Shown here: positions 8,456 through 15,956 of the stretch, piece after piece | Layout of the letters: each line of letters opens with the position of its first letter | How positions within the stretch are numbered: the stretch's first letter is position 1 | Assembly (NCBI RefSeq): GCF_004919685.1 | Contig: NZ_SMYZ01000056.1 | Span: 1 to 35,837 of the forward strand | Direction of reading: 5' to 3' | DNA length: 35,837 nt | Source of the DNA: Mesorhizobium norvegicum | Lineage (GTDB): Bacteria; Pseudomonadota; Alphaproteobacteria; Rhizobiales; Rhizobiaceae | Translations under genes and position numbers: made by a program | The notes under the pieces: model-generated | Seen by the model: only the letters and a program-made list of their open reading frames with translations | Told to the model about the DNA's origin: nothing | Database searches by the model: none

Positions 8456-8484
8456 TTGCTGGCGTCGTGGGCAACACTTACATT
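8456..8484 (+). promoter_or_regulatory. Candidate sigma-70 promoter for trxB
   Basis: TTGCTG at 8456-8461 and TACATT at 8479-8484 are separated by exactly 17 bp and lie 64-92 bp before the trxB ATG. Match to the rhizobial housekeeping pattern is partial. Confidence 0.35.
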
Positions 8485-8547
8485 ACGCGCGACAATGACC
8501 GAGTTTTCCATGCCGCAATTGCCGGCAGCCCTCCACAGAGGCTTTAG

Positions 8548-9522
8548 ATGACCACCAAGCACGCGCCCGTTCTCATCATCGGTTCCGGCCCGGCCGGCTA
8601 TACGGCGGCGGTCTACGCCGCCCGCGCCATGCTGAAGCCGATGCTGGTCGCCGGCCTGCAGCAGGGCGGCCAGCTGATGATCACCACCGATGTCGAGAAT
8701 TATCCCGGCTTCGCCGACCCCATCCAGGGTCCGTGGCTGATGGAGCAGATGCTCAAGCAGGCCGAGCATGTCGGCACCGACATCATCAACGACATCATCA
8801 CCGAGGTCGACCTCAATGTGCGGCCGTTCCGTGCCAAGGGCGATTCCGGCACCACCTACACCGCCGACGCACTGATCATCGCCACCGGCGCGCAAGCGAA
8901 ATGGCTGGGCATTCCGACCGAACAGACCTTCATGGGCTTCGGCGTCTCGGCCTGCGCCACCTGCGACGGTTTCTTCTATCGCGGCAAGGATGTTGCGGTG
9001 ATCGGCGGCGGCAATTCGGCGGTGGAAGAGGCGCTCTATCTGTCGAACCTCGCCAAGAGCGTTACCGTGATTCACAGGCGCAACGATTTCCGCGCTGAAC
9101 GCATCCTGCGCGAGCGGCTGCTGAAGAAGGACAATGTCCGCGTCATCTGGGACACGATCGTCGACGAGATCACCGGCCGTCCCGGCAAGACGCCGCTGCC
9201 GCCCTCGGTCGAAGGCCTGAAGTTGCGCGATGCGGTGACCGGCGAGGTGTCGCACCTCAAGGTCGACGGCGTGTTCGTGGCCATCGGTCACGCACCGGCG
9301 GTCGAACTGTTTGCCGGCAAGCTGAAGCAGAAGCCGAATGGCTATCTGTGGACGGCGCCGAATTCGACCCGCACCGACGTGCCCGGCGTGTTCGCGGCCG
9401 GCGATGTGACCGACGACATCTACCGCCAGGCGGTGACCGCGGCGGGCCTCGGCTGCATGGCCGCACTCGAGGCGGAGAAATATCTGGCCGGCATCGAAGT
9501 GCACCGCGAAGCGGCCGAGTAG
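8548..9522 (+). CDS. trxB: Thioredoxin-disulfide reductase
   Basis: A 324-residue cytoplasmic flavoprotein that passes electrons from NADPH to thioredoxin. The FAD-binding GSGPAG is at 12-17, the redox-active CATC disulfide at 136-139, the NADPH-binding GGGNSA at 153-158, and the second FAD motif GVFAAGDVTDD near residue 285. Length and domain order are those of low-molecular-weight TrxB. An AGAGG site precedes the ATG. The divergent Lrp gene and the downstream lsrB form a conserved alphaproteobacterial neighbourhood, and lsrB follows 80 bp later on the same strand, so read-through is possible. Confidence 0.96.
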   Translation: MTTKHAPVLIIGSGPAGYTAAVYAARAMLKPMLVAGLQQGGQLMITTDVENYPGFADPIQGPWLMEQMLKQAEHVGTDIINDIITEVDLNVRPFRAKGDSGTTYTADALIIATGAQAKWLGIPTEQTFMGFGVSACATCDGFFYRGKDVAVIGGGNSAVEEALYLSNLAKSVTVIHRRNDFRAERILRERLLKKDNVRVIWDTIVDEITGRPGKTPLPPSVEGLKLRDAVTGEVSHLKVDGVFVAIGHAPAVELFAGKLKQKPNGYLWTAPNSTRTDVPGVFAAGDVTDDIYRQAVTAAGLGCMAALEAEKYLAGIEVHREAAE

Positions 9523-9602
9523 AGAGTTCAGAGAGCGGCTTAGAAACGCCGTGTAAAAGCCTGATTTTTCATTCAGACGCCAAAACAGAACGAGGGGGAA
9601 TC

Positions 9603-10499
9603 ATGGCGTTGGACTGGGACAAGCTACGCGTGTTTCACGCTGCGGCGGAGGCGGGGTCGTTTACCCATGCGGCCGAGACATTGCATCTGTCGCAATCGGC
9701 GATCTCGCGGCAGGTCAGCGCGCTCGAGCATGATGTCGGCGTGCCGCTGTTCAACCGCCACGCCCGCGGGTTGGTGCTGACCGAGCAAGGCGAAATGCTG
9801 TTCCGCACGGCGCATGACGTGCTGATGAAGCTCGAGACCATCAAGTCACGACTGACCGAGACCAAGGACCGCCCCTCCGGCGTGCTCCGGGTGACGACGA
9901 CGGTGGGGCTGGGCGCCGGCTGGCTGACCGAGCGGGTGCAGGAGTTCATCGAGCTCTATCCCGAAATCAGCCTGCAGCTGATCCTTGCCAACGAGGAACT
10001 CGACCTCACCATGCGCCAGGCCGATTGCGCCATCCGGCTGCGCCAGCCGCAGCAACCGGACCTGATCCAGCGCCGCCTGTTCACTGTGCATTTCCACCTC
10101 TACGCGGCCCCATCCTATGTCGCCAAGCACGGCAAGCCGGCTTCGGTCGCCGAGCTGAAGGCCCATCGCATCGTCACCTTCGGCGTGCCGGTGCCCTCGC
10201 ATCTGTCGGAGCTGAACTGGCTGGAAACGGTCGGCGATTTCGAAGGCGGACAAAGGGTGCCGACGCTGCAGATCAACGACATCTTGTCGATCAAGCGGGC
10301 GGTGCAGGGCGGTGCCGGCATCGCCATGCTGCCCGACTATGTGATCAGCAAGGACTCCGACCTGGTGCAATTGCTGCCGGAGACCGAAGTGCCGTCCTTC
10401 GACACCTATTTCGCCTATCCCGACGCGATGAAGAACCAGGCCAAGCTGCACGTCTTTCGCGATTTCATCATTGCCAAGGCCCGAAGCTGGTCCTTCTGA
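9603..10499 (+). CDS. lsrB: LysR-type regulator, LsrB/VtlR orthologue
   Basis: A 298-residue LysR-type activator. The N-terminal helix-turn-helix reads FTHAAETLHLSQSAISRQVS, and the effector domain begins around residue 95 with VTTTVGLGAGWLTERVQEF. The MALDWDKLRVFHAAAEAG start and ELDLTMRQADCAIRLRQP are, as I recall them, characteristic of S. meliloti LsrB and Brucella/Agrobacterium VtlR, and the position next to trxB is the same as in S. meliloti. In those species the protein is needed for symbiosis or virulence and controls abcR small RNAs. ATG 9603 was chosen over longer in-frame starts because GAGGGGGA lies at 9592-9599. An AbcR-like RNA begins about 930 bp downstream. Confidence 0.85.
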   Translation: MALDWDKLRVFHAAAEAGSFTHAAETLHLSQSAISRQVSALEHDVGVPLFNRHARGLVLTEQGEMLFRTAHDVLMKLETIKSRLTETKDRPSGVLRVTTTVGLGAGWLTERVQEFIELYPEISLQLILANEELDLTMRQADCAIRLRQPQQPDLIQRRLFTVHFHLYAAPSYVAKHGKPASVAELKAHRIVTFGVPVPSHLSELNWLETVGDFEGGQRVPTLQINDILSIKRAVQGGAGIAMLPDYVISKDSDLVQLLPETEVPSFDTYFAYPDAMKNQAKLHVFRDFIIAKARSWSF

Positions 10500-10640
10500 G
10501 GGCATGTCGATATTCAGGTGATGCCGGCCTGCGAATGGCGGCTTCCTGCGCTTCCGGTGCTCACGTACTTGAGTACGCTCCGCGCCGGTTCTCGGCAGCC
10601 ACCATTCTCGGCTCGGCCTGACCTGAATCTCAACATGCCC
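10500..10640. repeat. 141-bp foldback (inverted-repeat) element after lsrB
   Basis: The left end GGGCATGTCGATATTCAGG at 10500 is mirrored by ACCTGAATCTCAACATGCCC at 10621-10640, 18 of 20 positions complementary. The similarity continues inward: GAATGGCGGCTTCCTGCG on one side, and the complement of CGGCAGCCACCATTC on the other. The centre is the short palindrome CGTACTTGAGTACG. The left end touches the lsrB stop codon, so the element may also act as that gene's 3' hairpin. It has no similarity to the CTTCTCCCCGT elements elsewhere in the window. Confidence 0.75.
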
Positions 10641-10668
10641 TGCGGCGGCGCTGCTTTTCGACTTCGGC

Positions 10669-11166
10669 TCAGCCCCGCCAGGGCGTCAGGCGAGGCAGCC
10701 AGCCCGGGACGTTGCGACGGTAGGTGTCGTATTCGGCGCCGTAGCGGTGGGCCAATGTCGGCTCCTCGTAGAACCGCACGAAGGAGCCCATGGCAATCGC
10801 GCCGATGACGGCATAGGCGACCAGCGTCCAGCTCGAGAACAGCAACGCCTGGCCGAGGATGATCGACAGCACGGCGACATACATCGGGTTGCGGACATGG
10901 CGGTAGATGCCGCCGATCACCAGCCTCTCGGTCGGGGCGACCGGAGCGGGCGTGCCGAGGCCCTCAAGCGCAAAGCGGCCGAAGGCATGCAGGAGTGCTG
11001 CGATCGCGGCGACGATCAGGAGCCCGCCAACAGGGACAAAGCCCGGCAGGCTTGACCACGGCAAGCTCCATCGGTCGGTCAACAGCCAGGGCACCAGCCC
11101 GGCAACCACGCAAGGTGCTGCAATGAAGAAGGCCGCACTGCCGGCGATCGCCGAAAACGCCCGCAT
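10669..11166 (-). CDS. Isoprenylcysteine carboxyl methyltransferase-family membrane protein
   Basis: A 165-residue integral membrane protein with about four hydrophobic segments. The C-terminal half has the family signature: GGIYRHVRNPMYVAVLSIILG, then FYEEPTLAHRYGAEYDTYRRN, the pattern of ICMT/PEMT-like S-adenosylmethionine-dependent methyltransferases. The substrate in bacteria is generally unknown. ATG 11166 was chosen because a strong GGAGGAA lies at 11174-11180 just upstream, whereas the longer frame adds 25 charged residues before the first membrane segment. It converges on lsrB and is divergent from the AbcR-like RNA. Confidence 0.85.
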   Translation of the reverse strand: MRAFSAIAGSAAFFIAAPCVVAGLVPWLLTDRWSLPWSSLPGFVPVGGLLIVAAIAALLHAFGRFALEGLGTPAPVAPTERLVIGGIYRHVRNPMYVAVLSIILGQALLFSSWTLVAYAVIGAIAMGSFVRFYEEPTLAHRYGAEYDTYRRNVPGWLPRLTPWRG

Positions 11167-11394
11167 TGGTTGCTTCCTCCCTGATTGCCTCAGAAATGAA
11201 CGCCTGCTGCCCGCTTCTACGTCATGACGCAGTTTTGGCAATTTGGGGCAAAAACCGGCGGGGATTCGCGATTCTCTAGTGACAATCGCCCGGTTCGGCG
11301 CTCCATTTTGACGATTCTGCTGGTCCTATTGGCTCTTGGAATGGGTTAGACCACAGCCTGCGTCTTTTTGCATGCGTGTGTTGCAAAATAGATG

Positions 11395-11423
11395 CTTGTT
11401 TCTTGGGCATGATGAGCACATAT
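11395..11423 (+). promoter_or_regulatory. Candidate promoter of the AbcR-like RNA
   Basis: CTTGTT at 11395-11400 and ACATAT at 11418-11423 are 17 bp apart, resembling the rhizobial CTTGAC-N17-CTATAT promoter (four of six matches in each box). A start near 11430 would give an RNA of about 115 nt. If LsrB activates it, a LysR box should lie just upstream; I could not assign one with confidence. Confidence 0.4.
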
Positions 11424-11429
11424 ATAGAT

Positions 11430-11545
11430 CATCTCCAGGGCGCGTTCTCCTCCCATTAGCGCCCTCGAGTGTTCCCCTCTGGAGGTTAGCCTTAACAGGC
11501 ACTTCCAATCAAACTCAGCCGGATCTTCGTTGATCCGGCTTTTTT
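11430..11545 (+). ncRNA. AbcR-like (alpha-r15 family) trans-acting small RNA
   Basis: About 116 nt with three elements. Stem-loop 1 is AGGGCGC (11437-11443) pairing with GCGCCCT (11459-11465), extended by CTC/GAG below one mismatch; its 15-nt loop holds TTCTCCTCCCATT, complementary to a Shine-Dalgarno sequence. The middle part carries a second pyrimidine patch, TTCCCCTCT (11472-11480), followed by GGAGG. The 3' end is a strong intrinsic terminator. Two single-stranded CU-rich anti-ribosome-site patches plus a terminator are the design of AbcR/alpha-r15 RNAs, which with Hfq repress many ABC-transporter mRNAs in rhizobia, Agrobacterium and Brucella. Location one gene from lsrB supports this. 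I see one copy only, not a tandem pair. Confidence 0.7.
11517..11545 (+). terminator. Intrinsic terminator of the AbcR-like RNA
   Basis: AGCCGGATC (11517-11525), loop TTCGTT, GATCCGGCT (11532-11540), a perfect 9-bp stem running directly into a six-base T tract (11540-11545). Orientation is plus strand, and no plus-strand protein gene lies upstream that it could serve. Confidence 0.9.
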
Positions 11546-11605
11546 GTTGCCTGTACCCTGCTGGGGCGGTCAAAAAATCCATCACAATTGCCGCGTAACA
11601 GTGAC

Positions 11606-11624
11606 ATGTAACCTCTGGTAACAT
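11606..11624. promoter_or_regulatory. Imperfect palindrome ATGTAACC-TCT-GGTAACAT, possible operator
   Basis: The two 8-bp arms match except at one position. The pentamer GTAAC occurs three times here (11595, 11608, 11618). The site sits about 35 bp before the predicted 5' region of the structured RNA at 11660-11853, where an operator or activator site would be expected. No binding protein can be named. Confidence 0.3.
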
Positions 11625-11659
11625 ATCGCGGACGCTCGCGACCTGCTATGTAGACCATA

Positions 11660-11853
11660 GGACGCGGTGTGGTTCGGACGGGAGATGGGGGCATCACTCG
11701 TACGGCCCGGGCTCAGGCGGCTACCGCGTCCGAACCGTTTCTTCCGCCGAAGTTCGGCGGCACCAAATGCGGCGGACCTGCCGTTTTACCTCCCAAGGAA
11801 ACGGTCCGCGAACAAAACGACGTCCGGTCCCCGCCGGGCGTCGTTTTCTTTTT
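11660..11853 (+). ncRNA. Unidentified structured RNA with alternative helices
   Basis: No plausible protein gene occupies this stretch, yet it is dense in perfect helices and ends in a terminator. GGACGCGGT (11660-11668) pairs with ACCGCGTCC (11723-11731). GGTTCGGACG (11671-11680) pairs with CGTCCGAACC (11727-11736). These two helices share 11727-11731, so they exclude each other. ACCGTTTC (11734-11741) pairs with GAAACGGT (11798-11805). CCGCCGAA and TTCGGCGG around 11744-11760 form a tight hairpin. The next gene downstream runs on the other strand, so this is not a leader of a plus-strand mRNA. I do not recognise 6S, tmRNA, RNase P or SRP RNA hallmarks; a divergent 6S RNA remains possible. 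The 5' end is uncertain. Confidence 0.5.
11816..11853. terminator. Bidirectional intrinsic terminator
   Basis: AACGACGTCCGG (11816-11827) pairs with CCGGGCGTCGTT (11834-11845), one G-T pair included, around a TCCCCG loop. TTTTCTTTTT follows on the plus strand, and the minus-strand reading is followed by TTTTG. It would end the structured RNA on the plus strand and can also stop the EF-G-like transcript on the minus strand. Confidence 0.8.
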
Positions 11854-11879
11854 GCCCCTCGAACCGAGGTTCGAGGGGC
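11854..11879. other. Perfect 12-bp-arm hairpin between convergent transcripts
   Basis: GCCCCTCGAACC (11854-11865) and GGTTCGAGGGGC (11868-11879) are exact reverse complements with only GA between them. There is no T tract on the minus-strand exit side, so it is not a standard terminator for the EF-G-like gene, whose stop lies 18 bp away. It may stabilise the 3' end or be a protein-binding site. Confidence 0.6.
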
Positions 11880-11896
11880 GTGTGATGTGCTACGGG

Positions 11897-13948
11897 TCAG
11901 GCAGCCTTGCCGTTGGTGTTCATCGCCTCGTCAGCCAGACGGCCAGTGAGTTCGGCCATGTGGTCGAAGACGGCACGGTAGCTGGCGACGCCCGCGGTCG
12001 CCGAGCGCAACTCGATGATCAGGTCGCCGATCTCGGCTTGCGGCATGGTTGCCTCGACGACATCCCATCCGGGCCAGTCAGGCCGCGCGTCGTAGCCGAG
12101 GATCTGGCCACGCCGCTGCGGGATGAGCGCGATGATCTTCGAGGTGGCGTCGGACGGCGTGACGATCTCGACCTTCATCACCGGCTCCAGAAGCACCGGC
12201 GAGCAGGCGGCCATGCCTTCCTTCATCGCCAGCCTGGCCGCCATCTGGAAGGCCATGTCGGAGGAATCGACCGCATGGTAGGAGCCGTCGGACAGGTTGA
12301 CGGCGACATCGACGACGGGGAAGCCGAGCGGCCCGGACTTCAGATAATCGCGCACGCCGGTTTCGACCGACTGGATATAGGTCTTCGGCACGACGCCGCC
12401 GGTTATGGTGTCGGTGAACTGGAAGCCGGAGCCGCGCGGCAGCGGCTTGATCTCGATCACCACGTCGCCGAACTGGCCATGGCCGCCGGACTGTTTCTTG
12501 TGACGGCCACGCTGCTGCGCCGGTTTGCGGATCGTCTCGCGATAGGGCACCGCCGGCGCATGGCCTTCGACCGGTATCTGGTTCTTGCCTTCCAGCCGCT
12601 CGCGCACGACACGCAGATGCATCTCGCCATGGCCCGACAGCACGGTCTCGGCCGAGTCCTGGTTGTGGCGCAGGCTGAGCGAGGGGTCTTCCTCGGCCAA
12701 CCGCTGGATGGCGGCCGACATCTTCACTTCGTCCTTGCGCTCCTTGGGCCGCAGCGCGAAGGCGAAGACCGGTTGCGGCGGCTCGAACTGGAACAGCTGT
12801 TTGGCGCCGCCCTTGGCCGAACTCAGCGTCTGGCCGGTCTTGACCTCGTCCAGCTTGCCCAGCGCCACCGTGTCGCCGGCCTTGGCGATGGTGAGCTTGG
12901 ACTGGTCCTTGCCGAGCATTCGGTAGATGCCGGAGACCTTTGCCGTGTCGCCGCCGGGCAACCAGAGTTCGGAGCCGTCGACGACCTGGCCGGACAGGAC
13001 GCGCGACACCGACAGCTTGCCGCCATGCGGCGTGTGGATGGTCTTCATCACCTGGACCACGGTGGCCGCGCCGTCGGGTGCGCCGAGCCGCTTGCGGGTC
13101 GCCTCGATGTCGGGCGCGTCGTGGCGGATCGCCTTCAGCAGGCGCAGCACGCCATTGCCTTTCTCGGCGGTGCCGATCAGCACCGGCGTTACCGCGCCAT
13201 CGCGCAGATCGGCGGCGAGGTCGTCGAAGATCGCGTCCTTGGGTGGCTCGATCTCCTCGAGCAGCTGTTCCATCAACTGGTCGTCATGGTCGGCCAGCGT
13301 TTCCAGCATGGAGAAGCGCGCCTCCAGCTCGCGCGCCTTGTCGTCGCCCGGTATCTGAGCGACCTCGCTTTCGGCATATTCGCGATAGATGTAGGCGCGC
13401 TCCAGCGCCAGATCGATCGAGCCGATGACGACGCCATCCTTGCGCAGCGGAATCTGGCGCAGCAGCAACGGCACGGCACTGGCCGGCTGCAGCATCTTCA
13501 GCGTGTCGCGCACACCGGCGATTGCCTTGTCGACCTTGTTGAGGAACAGGATGCGCGGCACGCCGAGATCGTCGAGCTTGCGCATGATCAGCTGCAGGGC
13601 AGGGATCTTCTTTTCGTCGGCCTCGGCGACGACCACCGCGAGGTCGCAGGCGGCCAGCACCGGCTCGGCCTCGAAGGAGAATTCGATGGAGCCGGGACAG
13701 TCGACGAAGGTGATCTGCTCGCCCATGAATTCGGTGGTGGCGATTGTCGCCTCGACGCTCATGGCGTGGGCGCGCGCCTCGGGCGAATGATCTGAAACGG
13801 TATTGCCTGATGAAACGGGATTTTGTCGGGGAATTGAGCCCGTACGGGCCAATATGGCTTCAAGAAGTGTCGTCTTACCGCTTGCGAAGGGACCGACTAT
13901 GGCAATGCATTTCGGTCCCGTGCGTCGTCCTCCGGCGCGAGTACCCAT
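11897..13948 (-). CDS. Elongation factor G-like GTPase (EF-G paralogue)
   Basis: A 683-residue protein with EF-G domain order. The G domain has a P-loop GPFASGKT at 19-26, DCPG at 83-86 and NKVD at 137-140. The C-terminal half holds EF-G domains IV and V (HKKQSGGHGQFGDVVIEIKP; VNLSDGSYHAVDSSDMAFQMA; GQILGYDARPDW). Two hallmark features of translational GTPases are altered: the RGITI switch I motif is not present (the region reads AHAMSVEATIATTEF), and the catalytic His of DxPGH is Ser. So it is a paralogue, not the main FusA, and there is no ribosomal operon around it. ATG 13948 is preceded by GGAGG; a longer frame from 14011 is unlikely. Its role in translation, ribosome recycling or stress is unknown. 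Confidence 0.85.
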   Translation of the reverse strand: MGTRAGGRRTGPKCIAIVGPFASGKTTLLEAILARTGSIPRQNPVSSGNTVSDHSPEARAHAMSVEATIATTEFMGEQITFVDCPGSIEFSFEAEPVLAACDLAVVVAEADEKKIPALQLIMRKLDDLGVPRILFLNKVDKAIAGVRDTLKMLQPASAVPLLLRQIPLRKDGVVIGSIDLALERAYIYREYAESEVAQIPGDDKARELEARFSMLETLADHDDQLMEQLLEEIEPPKDAIFDDLAADLRDGAVTPVLIGTAEKGNGVLRLLKAIRHDAPDIEATRKRLGAPDGAATVVQVMKTIHTPHGGKLSVSRVLSGQVVDGSELWLPGGDTAKVSGIYRMLGKDQSKLTIAKAGDTVALGKLDEVKTGQTLSSAKGGAKQLFQFEPPQPVFAFALRPKERKDEVKMSAAIQRLAEEDPSLSLRHNQDSAETVLSGHGEMHLRVVRERLEGKNQIPVEGHAPAVPYRETIRKPAQQRGRHKKQSGGHGQFGDVVIEIKPLPRGSGFQFTDTITGGVVPKTYIQSVETGVRDYLKSGPLGFPVVDVAVNLSDGSYHAVDSSDMAFQMAARLAMKEGMAACSPVLLEPVMKVEIVTPSDATSKIIALIPQRRGQILGYDARPDWPGWDVVEATMPQAEIGDLIIELRSATAGVASYRAVFDHMAELTGRLADEAMNTNGKAA

Positions 13949-14146
13949 GACTGACCTCCACTCAGGCGTTTCCCGTAGGACCGACTGGCTACATGGTTCA
14001 GGCGTGGTCAATCGGTCCTGAGCGGCGGCCGGCCTGTTCGACCGTCGCGGGCGGGGTTCTTTTCAAGTGCCACCTGCCCAAAGCCATCGTCCCACTTGTT
14101 TGGCGGCAGGGCAAGAAAAATAGAATTCCGGCACTCTGCCGCTGCC

Positions 14147-15676
14147 TCAGGCGCTCAGCGCCAAGGGCTCGGCATCGACGGGGCGCAGGGAAGCAACCTT
14201 GTCGCGCGATGCCGGCCTGCCGAAGAAATAGCCTTGGAACCGATTGCAGCCGGCGGCCTTGGCGAGGACGAACTCTTCTTGCGTCTCGACGCCCTCGGCG
14301 ACGATGGTGACGTCCTGGATGCGCGCGATCTGCGCCAGCGCCGAAACGAAGATCTGCGCCACCTGGTCATGGGCGAGGCTGCGGATGTAGGAGCGGTCGA
14401 TCTTGATGCTGTCGATGGGCAAGGTCTTCAGATAGTTGAAGCCGCAATGGCCGGTGCCGAAATCGTCGAGCGCGATGTGGAAGCCGAGGCCGCGCAACGC
14501 TTCAAGGCGCCGCAGGATCTCGGGCGTCGCGGCGGTTGCCACCGTCTCGGTGATCTCGATGACGAATTGCGTGGCGGAACGTCCGGTCTCCTTCAACACG
14601 CGATCGCACATGGTGACGATCTCGTCGCGCTTCAGCTGTTCGCCTGAAACGTTGATCGAGATGCGCCGTCCCGGGAAATGACCGATGTCGGCGCAAGCCC
14701 GCTTGAACACCCATTCGCCTAGCATGTCGATCAGGGTCGAACGCTCGGCGATCGGAATGAATTCGGCCGGCGAGATCAGGCCACGAACCGGGTGGCGCCA
14801 GCGGATCAGCCCTTCGAAGCCATAGGCGGAACCGTCCGGGTTGACGATCGGCTGGTAGTGCAACTCGAGTTCGCCGAGATAGACCGCCGCACGCAGTTCC
14901 CGTTCGATCAGGCGGCGGTAGCGCTTGTCGGACAGCATCTCCTCGTCGAATACGGTGACGCGGCCACGGCCCGCCGCCTTGCTTTCATAGAGCGCCAGGT
15001 CGGCAACCAGCATCAGTTCCGTCGTGTTGGAGGCATGTGTCGGCGCCAGTGCCACGCCGATGGAAATGGAGAGCGGGATCGTCTTGCCCTCATGCGATTT
15101 GCCGGCCCGCATGGTGTCCAGCAATTGCCTGACATTCTTGTTGATGGCGGCGAGATCGCTGTGCGGAATGATGATGCCGAACTCGTCGCCGCCGAGCCGT
15201 CCGACCAGGCCGTCGGCAAAGATGCGCTCTGAAGTCTTGACGAGATACGCCAAGGCGAGGTCGCCGAACTGATGCCCGAACGTGTCGTTGAGCTGCTTGA
15301 AGTGATCGACGTCGATCACCAGCAAGGTCGCATCGCGCCGGTCGCGCATGCTGCCGAGACTGTCGTGCAGCGCTTCGAGGAAATAGCGGCGGGTCATCGC
15401 CCCCGTCATCGCGTCCCTGGTCAGGAAATGATGTTTTTCCGCCTCGGCGGCGGCCGCCGACCGCAAGCGGTGCACGATGCTGCTGCGCATGTACATCAGG
15501 GCCAGCAGGGCCAAGCCGGTGGCCAGGATCGAGACGGTGAAGGAGCTGCCCGAAGGCAGGTTTTGCGAGATGTCGAAAGCGCCGAGCACCGCGGCGCCGA
15601 TGCTGATCAAAAGCAACAATTGAATGCCGCGATAGATGCGGCCGCTGTGGTCCCTGATCGTCGCCAGTATGCTCAT
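14147..15676 (-). CDS. Membrane GGDEF-EAL cyclic-di-GMP enzyme
   Basis: A 509-residue inner-membrane protein. Hydrophobic segments at about 18-34 and 46-63 flank a short periplasmic loop. A GGDEF domain follows (GGDEF at 162-166 intact), then an EAL domain from about 255. EAL catalytic groups are complete: EGL at 288-290, NVSGEQ, EITE, DDFGTG, KIDRSYI, EGVETQEE and QGYFFGRP, so phosphodiesterase activity is expected. Cyclase activity is also possible. The usual RxxD inhibitory site is not in register: RIFAD sits one residue off. ATG 15676 was chosen because AGGGGTGA precedes it and the longer frame adds 57 residues of non-membrane sequence before the first helix. No sensory domain is visible. 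Confidence 0.92.
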   Translation of the reverse strand: MSILATIRDHSGRIYRGIQLLLLISIGAAVLGAFDISQNLPSGSSFTVSILATGLALLALMYMRSSIVHRLRSAAAAEAEKHHFLTRDAMTGAMTRRYFLEALHDSLGSMRDRRDATLLVIDVDHFKQLNDTFGHQFGDLALAYLVKTSERIFADGLVGRLGGDEFGIIIPHSDLAAINKNVRQLLDTMRAGKSHEGKTIPLSISIGVALAPTHASNTTELMLVADLALYESKAAGRGRVTVFDEEMLSDKRYRRLIERELRAAVYLGELELHYQPIVNPDGSAYGFEGLIRWRHPVRGLISPAEFIPIAERSTLIDMLGEWVFKRACADIGHFPGRRISINVSGEQLKRDEIVTMCDRVLKETGRSATQFVIEITETVATAATPEILRRLEALRGLGFHIALDDFGTGHCGFNYLKTLPIDSIKIDRSYIRSLAHDQVAQIFVSALAQIARIQDVTIVAEGVETQEEFVLAKAAGCNRFQGYFFGRPASRDKVASLRPVDAEPLALSA

Positions 15677-15956
15677 CTCATCACCCCTGCACCCGCCGGC
15701 AAGGGCTAGAGGGCAGGCGTTAAAAAGCCCTTGAGGCGGCCACGCCCGGCCGGCGATTTGGCCGTCCGTGCCGGGGATCGAACGTTCATGGTTAAGAAGC
15801 CTGCCGCGGATGCCGGCAGGTGGGGAGATGGCCGATCGCAGTTGCACGGCGCGGCATATCGGAGGAAGGTGCCGGCTTGCGCCAATGTCATTTGCGCCAA
15901 TGCCAGGACAGGCGGTGTTCTGCCGCCAGCCCGTCAGAGATCAAGGACCATCGACC

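Noticed and set aside
8224..9504. 426-codon minus-strand open frame opposite trxB
   Set aside because: trxB on the plus strand has all catalytic motifs; the antisense frame only runs into the Lrp gene in another frame.
11650..11853. tmRNA, RNase P, SRP or classical 6S RNA
   Set aside because: No ANDN-type tag codons, no GGAAAGTCCGGGCTC-like RNase P core, no GGAAGCAGCC SRP loop, and no clear 6S central bubble could be identified. A divergent 6S RNA is not excluded.
11669..13795. 708-codon open frame on the plus strand
   Set aside because: It is antisense to the well-supported EF-G-like gene, runs through the structured-RNA region, and its translation is rich in Arg, Gly, His and Asp as expected of a GC-rich antisense frame.
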